Program-made: the position numbers and the translations under genes | Shown: piece after piece, positions 7,960 to 16,928 of the stretch | Layout of the letters: each line of letters opens with the position of its first letter | Position numbering within the stretch: position 1 is the first letter of the stretch | From: an uncultured Corynebacterium sp. | GTDB taxonomy: Bacteria; Actinomycetota; Actinomycetes; Mycobacteriales; Mycobacteriaceae | Assembly (NCBI GenBank): GCA_946220775.1 | Contig: CAMIFC010000001.1 | Span: forward strand, 256,245-320,244 | Direction: 5' to 3' | Length of the DNA: 64,000 nucleotides | Notes under the pieces: model-generated | Told to the model about the DNA's origin: nothing | Databases searched by the model: none | The model's input: only the letters and a program-made list of their open reading frames with translations

Positions 7960-9075
7960 ATGACGAAAAAGAAGGCAGCAGCAGCGTCTGCAAATCAGCG
8001 CACCAAGGCGTTGGATCTAGCGATGGCGCAGATTGAAAAGGACTTTGGCAAGGGTGCGATCATGCGCCTGGGCGATGATAAGCGTCCGCCAATTAGCGCT
8101 ATTTCTTCCGGAAACATCGCGATCAACGTCGCGCTAGGCATTGGTGGTTTCCCGCGCGGACGAGTCGTTGAGGTCTACGGGCCGGAATCGTCGGGTAAGA
8201 CGACGGTTGCGCTCCATGCGATCGCCGAAGCTCAGCGTGCAGGGGGTATCGCGGCGTTTATCGATGCAGAACACGCTTTGGATCCGGAGTATGCCAAGGC
8301 GCTGGGTGTTGATACCGATGCGCTTCTGGTCTCGCAGCCTGATACCGGTGAGCAGGCTCTGGAGATCGCTGACATGCTGGTTCGATCCGGTGCAATTGAC
8401 ATTGTGGTTATTGACTCCGTGGCGGCACTGACTCCGAAGGCGGAGATTGACGGTGACATGGGGGATTCCCACGTCGGCCTACAAGCGCGCTTGATGAGCC
8501 AGGCGCTGCGTAAGATGACCAGCGCGCTGTACCAGACTGGCACGACCGCGATCTTCATTAACCAGCTGCGCGAAAAGATTGGTGTGATGTTCGGTTCTCC
8601 CGAAACGACCACCGGTGGTAAGGCACTCAAGTTCTATGCCTCTGTGCGCTGCGATATCCGCCGTATCCAGGCGCTGAAAGATGGCCAAGATGTGGTTGGT
8701 AACCGCACACGCCTGAAGATCGTTAAGAACAAGGTCTCGCCACCGTTCAAGATCGCGGAGTTTGACATCCTCTACGGTGAGGGCATTTCGCGTGAAGGAT
8801 CCATTTTGGACTTGGGCGTGGACGCCGGTTTGATCAAGAAATCTGGATCGTGGTTCACCTACGAAGGCGAACAACTGGGGCAAGGCAAAGAAAAGGCGCG
8901 GGATTTCCTCAAGCGCAACCCGGAACTATCGGAGCAGCTAGAAGACCAGATCATGCGCGAACTTAAGGTCGGCCCGTACTCCAAGCAGAAGGACGAAGAC
9001 GAAGTCGCTGACGAGGATAAGCCTATCGATGTCGTTCCCAACTTCGATGATGATAAGGAGCCGGCGAAGAGCTAA
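7960..9075 (+). CDS. recA: Recombinase RecA
   Basis: A 371-residue RecA, the strand-exchange protein and SOS co-protease. Walker A GPESSGKT is at residues 74-81; KALKFYASVRCDIRR and the acidic C-terminal tail are typical. Unlike M. tuberculosis RecA there is no intein: the length and continuity are those of a plain RecA. The start is ATG 7960 after GAGGAG. A LexA box in its promoter indicates SOS induction, and recX follows after 3 nt. Confidence 0.99.
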   Translation: MTKKKAAAASANQRTKALDLAMAQIEKDFGKGAIMRLGDDKRPPISAISSGNIAINVALGIGGFPRGRVVEVYGPESSGKTTVALHAIAEAQRAGGIAAFIDAEHALDPEYAKALGVDTDALLVSQPDTGEQALEIADMLVRSGAIDIVVIDSVAALTPKAEIDGDMGDSHVGLQARLMSQALRKMTSALYQTGTTAIFINQLREKIGVMFGSPETTTGGKALKFYASVRCDIRRIQALKDGQDVVGNRTRLKIVKNKVSPPFKIAEFDILYGEGISREGSILDLGVDAGLIKKSGSWFTYEGEQLGQGKEKARDFLKRNPELSEQLEDQIMRELKVGPYSKQKDEDEVADEDKPIDVVPNFDDDKEPAKS

Positions 9076-9078
9076 ACG

Positions 9079-9690
9079 ATGAACCAGTCTGACGATGTCG
9101 AGGCAGAGAAAACCGCGAAAATTGCGGCTCTGCAAGAAGCAATCGCAACGTGGTCATCCACCCCGCATAAGCCGCTCGTAGATCCAGTAGCAGAAAAAGC
9201 GCTGGCCACGACGGTGACCATGGCAACCCGGCTGATCAACCACCGTCCGCGATCGGAACAGGAACTGCGAGAGCGGCTACTTGATAAAGACTGCGAACCA
9301 GAAGCTGTCGAGCAGATCATCGACCGGTGCCTGGGCAACGGGATGCTCAACGACCGGGAGTTCGCAGAACTGTGGGTGCAACAACGATCCACCCACCAAA
9401 AGAAGTCCACGCGTGTTCTACGACGCGAGCTCCAAACCAAAGGCGTATCGGAAAACATCATCGACGATGCTCTGCAGCTGGTAGCTGAGGAAGACCAGTC
9501 GGCAATCATCGAAGAACTCGTGACAAAAAAGGCGCGTTCCGTCAAAGAGATACCTGCCGATCGAAAAGAATATGACAAACTGCTGAAACACATCCTCGGG
9601 GTCGCCGCCCGACGTGGCTTCCCAGGAGGGGAAAGCCTCGCCCGAGCCCGCCAAGCCTTGGATGACCGGATTGCTGAGCTACAGCAGTGA
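9079..9690 (+). CDS. recX: RecA regulator RecX
   Basis: A 203-residue RecX, which binds RecA filaments and limits their activity. Three helical RecX repeats are visible, including RPRSEQELRERLLDKDCEPE, LNDREFAELWVQQRSTHQKK and ILGVAARRGFPGGESLARAR. The start lies 3 nt after the recA stop, so the two are cotranscribed. In C. glutamicum the gluABCD glutamate transporter lies between recX and miaB; here miaB follows after 42 bp. Confidence 0.93.
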   Translation: MNQSDDVEAEKTAKIAALQEAIATWSSTPHKPLVDPVAEKALATTVTMATRLINHRPRSEQELRERLLDKDCEPEAVEQIIDRCLGNGMLNDREFAELWVQQRSTHQKKSTRVLRRELQTKGVSENIIDDALQLVAEEDQSAIIEELVTKKARSVKEIPADRKEYDKLLKHILGVAARRGFPGGESLARARQALDDRIAELQQ

Positions 9691-9732
9691 GCAGTTCGGA
9701 TTCTAGGCTTCGCGGGGGTAGGATCAGCACAC

Positions 9733-11325
9733 GTGACACAAGCGATTAACCCACTAGCCAGCGAAAACGCCGCCGAACACAACAGCGCCGAGGCTTCCGC
9801 CCCAGCAGGAACCTACGAAGTGCGAACCTTCGGCTGCCAAATGAACGTGCATGACTCCGAAAGGCTTTCTGGCCTGTTGGAGAACTCAGGCTATACACCG
9901 GCTGCTGAGGGAACCGATCCCGACGTGCTCGTTTTCAACACCTGCGCGGTACGTGAGAACGCTGATAATCGCCTCTACGGAACCCTTGCCATGGTTAAAC
10001 CCATGAAGGACAAAAACCCGAAGATGCAGATCGCTGTCGGTGGCTGCATGGCACAAAAAGACAAGGACACTGTCGTCCAAAAAGCGCCGTGGGTAGATGT
10101 CGTATTCGGCACACACAACATCGGCTCACTACCGACGCTGCTGCAACGATCCGCACACAATCAGACTGCTGAAGTCGAAATCGTTGATGCACTCGAAGAG
10201 TTCCCTTCAGTGCTGCCAGCAAAACGAGAATCCGCATACTCCGGATGGGTCTCGGTGTCCGTTGGCTGCAACAACACCTGCACCTTCTGCATCGTTCCTT
10301 CGCTACGAGGTAAGGAACAAGACCGCCGACCTGGTGATATCCTCGCGGAAGTTAAAGCATTGGTCGACCAGGGGGTCACCGAAGTGACCTTGCTCGGGCA
10401 AAACGTGAACGCTTACGGTGTGCACTTCTCTGATCCAGATTTGGAACGAGATCGGGGAGCATTCTCCAAGCTACTGCGAGCCTGCGGTGATATTGAGGGC
10501 CTTGAACGGCTCCGATTCACTAGTCCGCATCCAGCTGAATTCACCGATGACGTGATTGAAGCCATGGCGGAGACGCCCGTCGTATGCCCACAACTGCACA
10601 TGCCGTTGCAGTCTGGGTCCGATAAAGTCCTCAAGGACATGCGCCGGTCATACCGCTCGAAGAAGTTCCTCCGCATCCTGGACAAAGTCCGGGAACGCAT
10701 CCCGAACGCGGCAATCACCACAGACATCATCGTGGGATTCCCGGGGGAGACCGAAGAAGACTTTCAGGCAACGATGGATGTCATGCGTGAGGCACGCTTC
10801 TCCAGCGCATTTACCTTCCAGTATTCGCCCCGCCCAGGAACTCCAGCTGCGGGCATGCCGAACCAAGTGCCAAAAAATGTGGTGCAGGATCGATACGAAC
10901 GTCTGCTGGCTCTCCAGGAAGACATCATGGCCGAGGAGAACCAAAAGCTCATCGGCAGTGTGCAAGAAGTTTTGGTTCAAGCCAGTGCAGGGCGGAAAAA
11001 CGAGAAGACCAAGCGGATGTCCGGTCGTGCCCGCGACGGGCGCTTGATCCACTTCACACCGATCGACGGAATCCGACCCGGCGATTTCGTGGACGTCACG
11101 GTCACCGAAGCAAAGCCATACTTCCTGATTGCTGATGGCGCCGTGACCAACCACCGCCCAACCAAGGCGGGTGACATGGCAGAAGAAGGTAAAACCCCCA
11201 CGACCGCACCAATTGGTGTGGGGCTTGGCCTGCCTGCAGTGGGAGCACCACCAAAGAATGAGAATCTAATCAGTACGGCAGGAAGCGCAAGCGCCTGCAC
11301 CGATGGAGGTTGTGGCTGTGAGTGA
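9733..11325 (+). CDS. miaB: tRNA-2-methylthio-N6-dimethylallyladenosine synthase MiaB
   Basis: A 530-residue radical-SAM methylthiotransferase that acts on i6A37 made by MiaA (also in this window). The first [4Fe-4S] cluster ligands are Cys35 (FGCQMN), Cys71 (FNTCAVREN) and Cys105 (GGCMAQ); the radical-SAM ligands are Cys179, Cys183 and Cys186 (GCNNTCTFC). A TRAM domain lies near residue 400-450. The C-terminus carries an extra tail ending CTDGGCGCE, not part of the MiaB core. GTG 9733 is 8 nt after TAGGAT (9719-9724), consistent with a leaderless mRNA. Confidence 0.97.
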   Translation: MTQAINPLASENAAEHNSAEASAPAGTYEVRTFGCQMNVHDSERLSGLLENSGYTPAAEGTDPDVLVFNTCAVRENADNRLYGTLAMVKPMKDKNPKMQIAVGGCMAQKDKDTVVQKAPWVDVVFGTHNIGSLPTLLQRSAHNQTAEVEIVDALEEFPSVLPAKRESAYSGWVSVSVGCNNTCTFCIVPSLRGKEQDRRPGDILAEVKALVDQGVTEVTLLGQNVNAYGVHFSDPDLERDRGAFSKLLRACGDIEGLERLRFTSPHPAEFTDDVIEAMAETPVVCPQLHMPLQSGSDKVLKDMRRSYRSKKFLRILDKVRERIPNAAITTDIIVGFPGETEEDFQATMDVMREARFSSAFTFQYSPRPGTPAAGMPNQVPKNVVQDRYERLLALQEDIMAEENQKLIGSVQEVLVQASAGRKNEKTKRMSGRARDGRLIHFTPIDGIRPGDFVDVTVTEAKPYFLIADGAVTNHRPTKAGDMAEEGKTPTTAPIGVGLGLPAVGAPPKNENLISTAGSASACTDGGCGCE

Positions 11326-12037
11326 CAGCGAAGTGAATAAGGAATCCCCCACGTCGGCCGAAACGGCCAAGAAGGATCCACTGGCGAAATACCGCGGGGA
11401 CCTCCGCGCAGCAGAGGTTAAAGCCGCAAAGATGCTGGACTACCGCATCCAGCTACCAGGCATGGCCATCGGAATGATGCTCGTGTTGGTGAGCCTATTC
11501 CTTCCTCACGCCCGAGACGTTCTGGGCCTCGATGTCTTGTTCAACTCCGCGACTGCGCAAAAGTTCCAAATCACCATTCCAGAACGGATTTACACGGTTC
11601 TGGCAGTGATCGGCGGGGTTCTCCTGACCATTGGCACGATTGTGTCCCGCTCCTGGCTGGTCGCCTGGGTGAACTGGGCATTCGCTGGTGTTGGCTGGTG
11701 GTACAGCATCTTCGCAATTTGGATGCGCCAATCACGCCCGGTCACCGACCCGGCTGGACCACCGTCCTATGGGGTGATCATGGGTGCCATCGGCATGACG
11801 ATCTTGTTCATCATGCTGACGTGGACCCTATTCCGTCGCAACGCTTTCCAAAAGGCACTGTCCCAGGCTCGGCGCGAAGAAGCACACAACGATGCGGCCT
11901 TGCGGGCGGAACAACAAGTGCTCCGAACCGGCATTGATCCCGCACCTGTTCCGGCAAGCACCGACGACATCGTGGATGACCGTCGCGCCCGCGCCCGTCG
12001 CCGTCGCGAACGCCGGGAACAAAAGAACGAACAATAA
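11318..12037 (+). CDS. Conserved actinobacterial membrane protein downstream of miaB
   Basis: A 239-residue protein with four hydrophobic segments (for example GMAIGMMLVLVSLFLP and YGVIMGAIGMTILFIMLTW) and an Arg-rich C-terminus ending RRAR followed by RRRRERREQ. It resembles the Rv2732c-type protein that follows miaB in mycobacteria; its function is unknown. The GTG at 11318 overlaps the miaB stop and has a good SD (GGAGG, 11305-11309) inside the miaB coding sequence, so I prefer it over the ATG at 11303. Confidence 0.85.
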   Translation: MSDSEVNKESPTSAETAKKDPLAKYRGDLRAAEVKAAKMLDYRIQLPGMAIGMMLVLVSLFLPHARDVLGLDVLFNSATAQKFQITIPERIYTVLAVIGGVLLTIGTIVSRSWLVAWVNWAFAGVGWWYSIFAIWMRQSRPVTDPAGPPSYGVIMGAIGMTILFIMLTWTLFRRNAFQKALSQARREEAHNDAALRAEQQVLRTGIDPAPVPASTDDIVDDRRARARRRRERREQKNEQ

Positions 12038-12038
12038 A

Positions 12039-12080
12039 GGTCGCGCGATCGGTTGGTCTTAAAACCGATCACACGCGACC
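12039..12080. terminator. Bidirectional stem-loop terminator
   Basis: GGTCGCG (12039-12045) pairs with CGCGACC (12074-12080), and inside it GATCGGTT pairs with AACCGATC around a TTAA-rich loop. It lies between convergent genes, directly after the stop of the membrane protein and 34 nt before the DUF349 stop, so it may serve both. Confidence 0.7.
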
Positions 12081-12114
12081 CGGGGTACAAAGGGGGAAAC
12101 GGGACTAGCCGGAA

Positions 12115-13458
12115 CTAGTCTTGGGCAGCCTCAGCAGCCGTGCGGGCCCACTGGCTCCACTGCTCAGCCTGGGCGGCGAGCTTCGCGGCCTGCGCTGACT
12201 TACCAGCCTTCTCTGCAGCCTCGGCATCTGCCTTCAGTTGATCAGCCTTGTCTCGGAACTGGGCGACGCGTGCCTGAGTTTCTGGATCCGTACGGCGCCA
12301 CTCTGCGTCCTCTGCCTCGGCGACCTTAGCCTCGACAGCGCCGATCTTCTCCTCGAATTCCTTCACCCGGCCGCGTGGCACAAAACCGATGGTCTCCCAC
12401 TTGTCCTGCAGCTCATGCAGCCGCTGCTTGGCGATGTCCAGATTGGCTTCCGGATCAATGGTGTCGGCGTATTCGTCAATCAGCTTCTGCTTAGCCTCGG
12501 CATTGGCCTCGAATTCTTTATCGCGCTCTTTTTGATCCGCTTCACGGGCGCCGAAGAAGACATCCTGCGCTGCCCGGAATCGAGCCCACAGCTGGTCATC
12601 CACATCGCGAGGAGCCGGCCCAGCCTTCTTCCACTGGTTCATCAGGTCACGGTATTCACCCGCGGTTGCTCCCCAGTCGGTGGAGTTCTGGATCGCTTCT
12701 GCCCGTTCAATCAAGCCTTCCTTGATCACGCGAGCCCGCGCACGGCGCTTGTCGAGCTCCGAGAAGTGAGCGCCGCGACGCTTGTTGAAAGCATCGCGTG
12801 CAGCGGAAAACCGTCGCCACAGCTCGTCATCCGTCGCCTTGTCTAGTCCGCGAATGCCCCGCCACTGTTCGACAATGGCTTTCATCCGATCTCCGGCTTC
12901 TCGCCACTGTGTGGAATTGGCGGCAATGTCCTCAGCCTCCGCGGCGAGCGCAGTTTTGTTTTCCAACGCCTGCTCACGGCGCTGAGCTTGTTGCTGAGCA
13001 GCCTTTTCCTCAACGACGTGGGACTGGTCTGAGATGCGTCCCAGTTGGCGATCCAATGCGGCGAAGTCGCCGATGGCGGTCGCCGTCGCGAGTGAATCGC
13101 GTAGGCCCTCAGCACTCGTGCGGATGGCAGCTGCCTCTTCCGGATGGGACGTCAGGCGCGCTTCCAAGGTGGCTGCCTCGGTAGCCAAGTCATCGAAACG
13201 CTGGCCAAAGTGTGCGAGCCCGGAAGCCGTATCACCGGCCTGCCATTGCCCAATTTCGCGGTACCCGTCACCCGTGATTTCGCGGGTCCACACGGTGCCA
13301 TCCTCGTCGATGCGACCGAAGTCAGCAGGGGAGGACTCAATGGGCTTGACGGTCACTGTCGGCCGTGGTGTTGCCGAGCCTGGGGTCGCCTTCCTTGGCA
13401 TGGAGCCAGGCCCCGATCGGGGGGTGTTCCGTGGGGAATTGTTCTGGTTATCGCTCAT
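12115..13458 (-). CDS. DUF349 repeat protein
   Basis: A 447-residue, highly charged helical protein with several DUF349 repeats (segments such as WKKAGPAPRDVDDQLWARFR and WRGIRGLDKATDDELWRRFS). DUF349 proteins form long coiled coils; their role in bacteria is unsettled. A disordered Pro/Ser/Arg-rich N-terminus precedes the repeats. ATG 13458 has an AAGGAT upstream; an upstream in-frame extension is possible but would enter the miaA start region. The gene is divergent from miaA, an arrangement also seen in other actinobacteria. Confidence 0.88.
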   Translation of the reverse strand: MSDNQNNSPRNTPRSGPGSMPRKATPGSATPRPTVTVKPIESSPADFGRIDEDGTVWTREITGDGYREIGQWQAGDTASGLAHFGQRFDDLATEAATLEARLTSHPEEAAAIRTSAEGLRDSLATATAIGDFAALDRQLGRISDQSHVVEEKAAQQQAQRREQALENKTALAAEAEDIAANSTQWREAGDRMKAIVEQWRGIRGLDKATDDELWRRFSAARDAFNKRRGAHFSELDKRRARARVIKEGLIERAEAIQNSTDWGATAGEYRDLMNQWKKAGPAPRDVDDQLWARFRAAQDVFFGAREADQKERDKEFEANAEAKQKLIDEYADTIDPEANLDIAKQRLHELQDKWETIGFVPRGRVKEFEEKIGAVEAKVAEAEDAEWRRTDPETQARVAQFRDKADQLKADAEAAEKAGKSAQAAKLAAQAEQWSQWARTAAEAAQD

Positions 13459-13523
13459 GACACATCCTTGAAGAATCGCTATCTGCACAATTATTGCAGA
13501 TTGGCGCGCGCTACCATGAAGCA

Positions 13524-14450
13524 ATGTCCCAAGACTTGACTCCGATCGTTATTGTTGGCCCGACAGGTGCTGGTAAGTCCGAGGTTTCCCTCGCCGTGGC
13601 AGAGAGGCTGAGCACCGGAGCCGAGATCATTAACGCCGATTCCATGCAAATGTATAAAGGGCTGGATATTGGTACCGCTAAATTGCCGGCTGCTGACCGG
13701 CGGGGGATAAAACATCACCAATTTGACGTCCTAAATATTGCCGAAACGGCAAGCGTTGCGAAGTTTATTTCGGACGCCACCCGGCTTGTGCCTGATATCC
13801 AACAACGAGGTATGCGGCCGATTATCGTTGGCGGCTCGATGATGTACGTGCAATCGCTTGTTGATGATTGGAACTTGCCGCCAACGGATCCGGAAGTGCG
13901 TGCTCGGTGGCAGGCTCTGCAAGACGAGATCGGGGTGGAGGCGATGCACGACCGACTAGCGGAGGTCGATCCGGCAGCCGCGGCGATCATTGAGCGTAAA
14001 GATCCTCGGCGCATCGTTCGTGCTCTTGAGGTCATTGAGCTGACGGGGAAGCCATTCGCGGCGTCGCAACCGCCTAAGAATATGCCGACCAGGTGGGGTG
14101 CCAAGCTTTTTGGTTTGCAGGCTCCTGCCGAGTGGTTGAATCCGCGCCTTGAGCTGCGCGTGGAGAAAATGTTTGATGCGGGGCTGGTTGATGAGGTGAA
14201 GGCGTTGCAGGAGCGTGGTCTAGTGAAGGATTCCACTGCAGGGCAGGCGATCGGCTATCAACAGGTGCTGTCCGCATTAGCTGGGGAAATGAGCATGGCC
14301 GAAGCAAAGGAGGCCACGGTGACTGGTACTCGGCGCTATGCCAGGCGCCAGCGGAGTTGGTTCCGCCGGGATCCTCGCATTCACTGGCTCGATGCGACTT
14401 GTGAGGATCCGGATCTGCTGGCGGAGGAGATTATTGGCGCGTTGAGCTAA
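13524..14450 (+). CDS. miaA: tRNA dimethylallyltransferase MiaA
   Basis: A 308-residue enzyme that transfers dimethylallyl from DMAPP to A37 of tRNAs reading UNN codons. The P-loop GPTGAGKS is at residues 11-18, the substrate-binding NADSMQMYKGLDIGTAK follows, and ARRQRSWFRRDPRIHW closes the protein. Together with MiaB this gives ms2i6A. No strong SD precedes ATG 13524. In C. glutamicum dapF follows miaA; here it does not. Confidence 0.96.
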   Translation: MSQDLTPIVIVGPTGAGKSEVSLAVAERLSTGAEIINADSMQMYKGLDIGTAKLPAADRRGIKHHQFDVLNIAETASVAKFISDATRLVPDIQQRGMRPIIVGGSMMYVQSLVDDWNLPPTDPEVRARWQALQDEIGVEAMHDRLAEVDPAAAAIIERKDPRRIVRALEVIELTGKPFAASQPPKNMPTRWGAKLFGLQAPAEWLNPRLELRVEKMFDAGLVDEVKALQERGLVKDSTAGQAIGYQQVLSALAGEMSMAEAKEATVTGTRRYARRQRSWFRRDPRIHWLDATCEDPDLLAEEIIGALS

Positions 14451-14467
14451 GCACTGGCTTTCTCGGA

Positions 14468-15298
14468 CTAGTGCCCGCCACAGCCACAGTCGCTGGAACC
14501 GCAGCCACCGGAACCAGAGCCACAGGCGGATGGGTTGTTGATGTGGACGGTGAATTGCACGTCGCCACTCACGATGGCGCCCGGGCCTTGCAGGGAAGAC
14601 TCGGCCCCGCCAAGATCCGGGTGATCGGCAGGAACCAGAATGGTAAATTCAAAAGGTTGGCGCACCGTCAATGCCAAGAAGTCTTGCCCAGTGAGCTCGT
14701 TGGTCAAGGTTGTGGCTTCGGATACCTCGACGTTGATCGTGGCTTGAGCATGTGGGGCGCTAGCTCCGGAATTCATGTCGGCCAGCCCCTTTGACTCGAT
14801 GGTGCCGATTTTGAGTCCGCCGGACTTCGCGAATTCCGAGGAATCCGGATAAATACGAAGGTTTGTTGCCAAGGCGGATACAGAAATGGGCTGATATTCC
14901 AATGGTTCCTGATCCGCAATCATTGGGCCTTGGGCCACTGTTGCGGTCAGGCTGTGAATAATAGGGGCGCTTTGAGCGGTGACCTGCAACATTGGGCTGT
15001 CTTCAACAATGTCAATGACGCCGATGATTGAGTCGATCATAGAAACGTGACCACTGGTGCGGCGGTATTCGTTGGGATCAGCAAAACCAGCGAAAGAGCC
15101 GAATGGTGGGGTCGCCAAGATAGTGAGGCCAGCACCTGATGCATCGGTGTACTGCAGTACCTGACCGCCTTCGACTTCACCAACGACCATCAAATTGCCG
15201 GAGGCGTACGCCGCTTCGAGGGCTTCCTGCCATTGGGGGAAGTTGAACCCCACACTCGCTAGCTCTGGAATGATCTGAGAAATCTTGTTCGAGCTCAC
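14468..15298 (-). CDS. Hypothetical corynebacterial protein with Cys/Gly-rich tail
   Basis: I do not recognise a characterised family. The 276-residue soluble protein has no signal peptide or membrane segment, and the body is acidic with mixed alpha/beta character. The last 19 residues are dominated by Cys, Gly and Ser, with five cysteines in the pattern C-x6-C-x4-C-x-C region and a final GGH, suggesting metal binding. It starts with GTG at 15298, divergent from hflX, and ends 17 nt from the miaA stop, convergent with it. It occupies the place where dapF lies in C. glutamicum. Confidence 0.75.
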   Translation of the reverse strand: MSSNKISQIIPELASVGFNFPQWQEALEAAYASGNLMVVGEVEGGQVLQYTDASGAGLTILATPPFGSFAGFADPNEYRRTSGHVSMIDSIIGVIDIVEDSPMLQVTAQSAPIIHSLTATVAQGPMIADQEPLEYQPISVSALATNLRIYPDSSEFAKSGGLKIGTIESKGLADMNSGASAPHAQATINVEVSEATTLTNELTGQDFLALTVRQPFEFTILVPADHPDLGGAESSLQGPGAIVSGDVQFTVHINNPSACGSGSGGCGSSDCGCGGH

Positions 15299-15358
15299 TG
15301 TGGAACCACCTTCGTTAAACTTTCTTTTATGCAGGTGACAGTGTAGAACTGGTAGGCA

Positions 15359-16822
15359 ATGGCTCCAAATCTCAATGATGAATTAACCCCCTCGGACGAT
15401 GGCTTTGACCCAGATAACCACTGGGATTCACAAGCGCCGACGGTAGGGGAGATGGATCTCGAGGCTCGTTCGAGCCTCCGGCGTCTCAGCCGTGGTCATA
15501 GCTTCACGGATGACCAAGCCGATGTGCTGGAAGTTGAGTACCGCAAGCTTCGCCTTGAACGGGTGATCCTGGTGGGGGTGTGGACCGAGGGCACGGTCGC
15601 TCAAATCGAAGCGCGCTTGGATGAACTCGCTGCTTTGGCGGAAACCGCTGGCTCCGAAATCGTGGATGCGCTCTACCAAAAACGGGATAAGCCGGATCCG
15701 GGTACGTATATCGGCCGGGGAAAGGTCAATGAACTCGCCGAGATCGTTGCGGAAACTGGCGCGGATACGGTGATTTGCGATGGTGAGCTTTCACCGGGGC
15801 AGATGATTGCCTTAGAGAAGGCACTCAACGCGAAAGTTATCGACCGCACGATGCTGATCCTGGATATTTTTGCTCAACACGCAAAGTCCAAGGAAGGCAA
15901 GGCACAGGTCTCTCTGGCGCAGATGGAGTACCTGATCAACCGGGTGCGCGGTTGGGGTACAGCGCTTTCTCGGCAGGCTGGTGGTCGTGCCGGTTCGAAT
16001 GGTGGCGTGGGTCTGCGCGGCCCAGGTGAGACGAAGATCGAGGCTGACCGTCGCCGGTTGCGTGCCGAAATGGCCAAGCTTCGCAAACAGATCGCGTCCA
16101 TGAAGACGTCTCGCGATGTGAAGCGAGCCCGCCGGGATGCATCGGCTGTTCCACAGATCGCCATTGCGGGGTATACCAACGCCGGGAAGTCGTCTCTTAT
16201 TAATGCTCTGACCGGCGCGGGTGTTCTGGTGGAGGACGCCCTGTTCGCTACGTTGGATCCGACGACCCGTAAGGCTGAGTTGGCTGACGGCCGTTCGGTG
16301 GTGTTCACCGATACCGTCGGGTTCGTGCGACACTTGCCAACCCAGTTGGTGGAGGCGTTCCGTTCGACGCTCGAGGAAGTGATGGCCGCTGACGTGGTTC
16401 TTCACGTGGTGGATGGGTCGGATCCGTTCCCCATGGAGCAGATTCATGCGGTGAATTCCGTGATCGGTGAGATCGTGGAGGAGTACGACACGCCCGCGCC
16501 ACCAGAGATCCTCGTGGTGAACAAGATCGATAAGGCTGATCCGTTGGTTTTGGCGGAATTGCGCCATAAGCTTGACGATGTTGTGTTCGTCTCTGCTGCC
16601 ACGGGGGAGGGCATCGATGAACTCGAGTCTCGCCTGGAGATTTTCCTCAACTCCCTCGATAAGACGGTCACGCTTCGGGTTCCGTTCGATCGTGGCGACG
16701 TGATCTCTGAGGTTCACGAGCTCGGGACCGTGTTGAATGAGGAGTATGACGAGGACGGCACCGTCATCACCGCCCGAATTCCCGCCGTGTTGGCGCGGGA
16801 GCTTTCAGATTTCGCGGAGTAA
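15359..16822 (+). CDS. hflX: GTPase HflX
   Basis: A 487-residue ribosome-associated GTPase of the HflX subfamily, which splits stalled ribosomes under stress. The N-terminal HflX domain includes DPGTYIGRGKVNELAEIV and VSLAQMEYLINRVRGWG, with the GLRGPGETKIEADRRR helical linker. The G domain has G1 GYTNAGKSS at about residue 270, G3 DTVGFVRHLP and G4 NKID. hflX is a known ClgR target in C. glutamicum. A strong hairpin follows at 16862. Confidence 0.96.
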   Translation: MAPNLNDELTPSDDGFDPDNHWDSQAPTVGEMDLEARSSLRRLSRGHSFTDDQADVLEVEYRKLRLERVILVGVWTEGTVAQIEARLDELAALAETAGSEIVDALYQKRDKPDPGTYIGRGKVNELAEIVAETGADTVICDGELSPGQMIALEKALNAKVIDRTMLILDIFAQHAKSKEGKAQVSLAQMEYLINRVRGWGTALSRQAGGRAGSNGGVGLRGPGETKIEADRRRLRAEMAKLRKQIASMKTSRDVKRARRDASAVPQIAIAGYTNAGKSSLINALTGAGVLVEDALFATLDPTTRKAELADGRSVVFTDTVGFVRHLPTQLVEAFRSTLEEVMAADVVLHVVDGSDPFPMEQIHAVNSVIGEIVEEYDTPAPPEILVVNKIDKADPLVLAELRHKLDDVVFVSAATGEGIDELESRLEIFLNSLDKTVTLRVPFDRGDVISEVHELGTVLNEEYDEDGTVITARIPAVLARELSDFAE

Positions 16823-16834
16823 CGTCCCCGCTAC

Positions 16835-16861
16835 TTTTTAGGACGCCACCCCCTCCACTCT
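16835..16861 (+). repeat. Intergenic copy of the GGACGCCA repeat (extended form)
   Basis: TTTTTA followed by GGACGCCAC and a C-rich segment. From the GGACGCCAC core onward, 18 of 21 bases are identical to a second intergenic copy at 25463-25483, and both follow a T tract. It lies between the hflX stop and its terminator hairpin. See the finding on the over-represented octamer. Confidence 0.6.
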
Positions 16862-16884
16862 GCCCCGCAGCTCAGCTGCGGGGC
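16862..16884 (+). terminator. Perfect hairpin downstream of hflX
   Basis: GCCCCGCAGC (16862-16871) and GCTGCGGGGC (16875-16884) form a perfect 10-bp GC-rich stem with a TCA loop. There is no T-run after it, so termination may not be of the classical intrinsic type, but the position 40 nt after hflX suits a terminator. Confidence 0.7.
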
Positions 16885-16928
16885 AGTCTAACTGTGTGTA
16901 CTAGGTGTTCCGCAGTAAAGTGTGGCTC

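Noticed and set aside
9691..9732. Missing gluABCD between recX and miaB as a deletion scar
   Set aside because: The 42-bp gap is simply a short intergenic region with the miaB promoter; gene content differs between species and no remnant is visible.
15812..16717. Minus-strand open frame of 301 codons opposite hflX
   Set aside because: Shadow frame; hflX motifs lie on the other strand and the translation has no recognisable domain.
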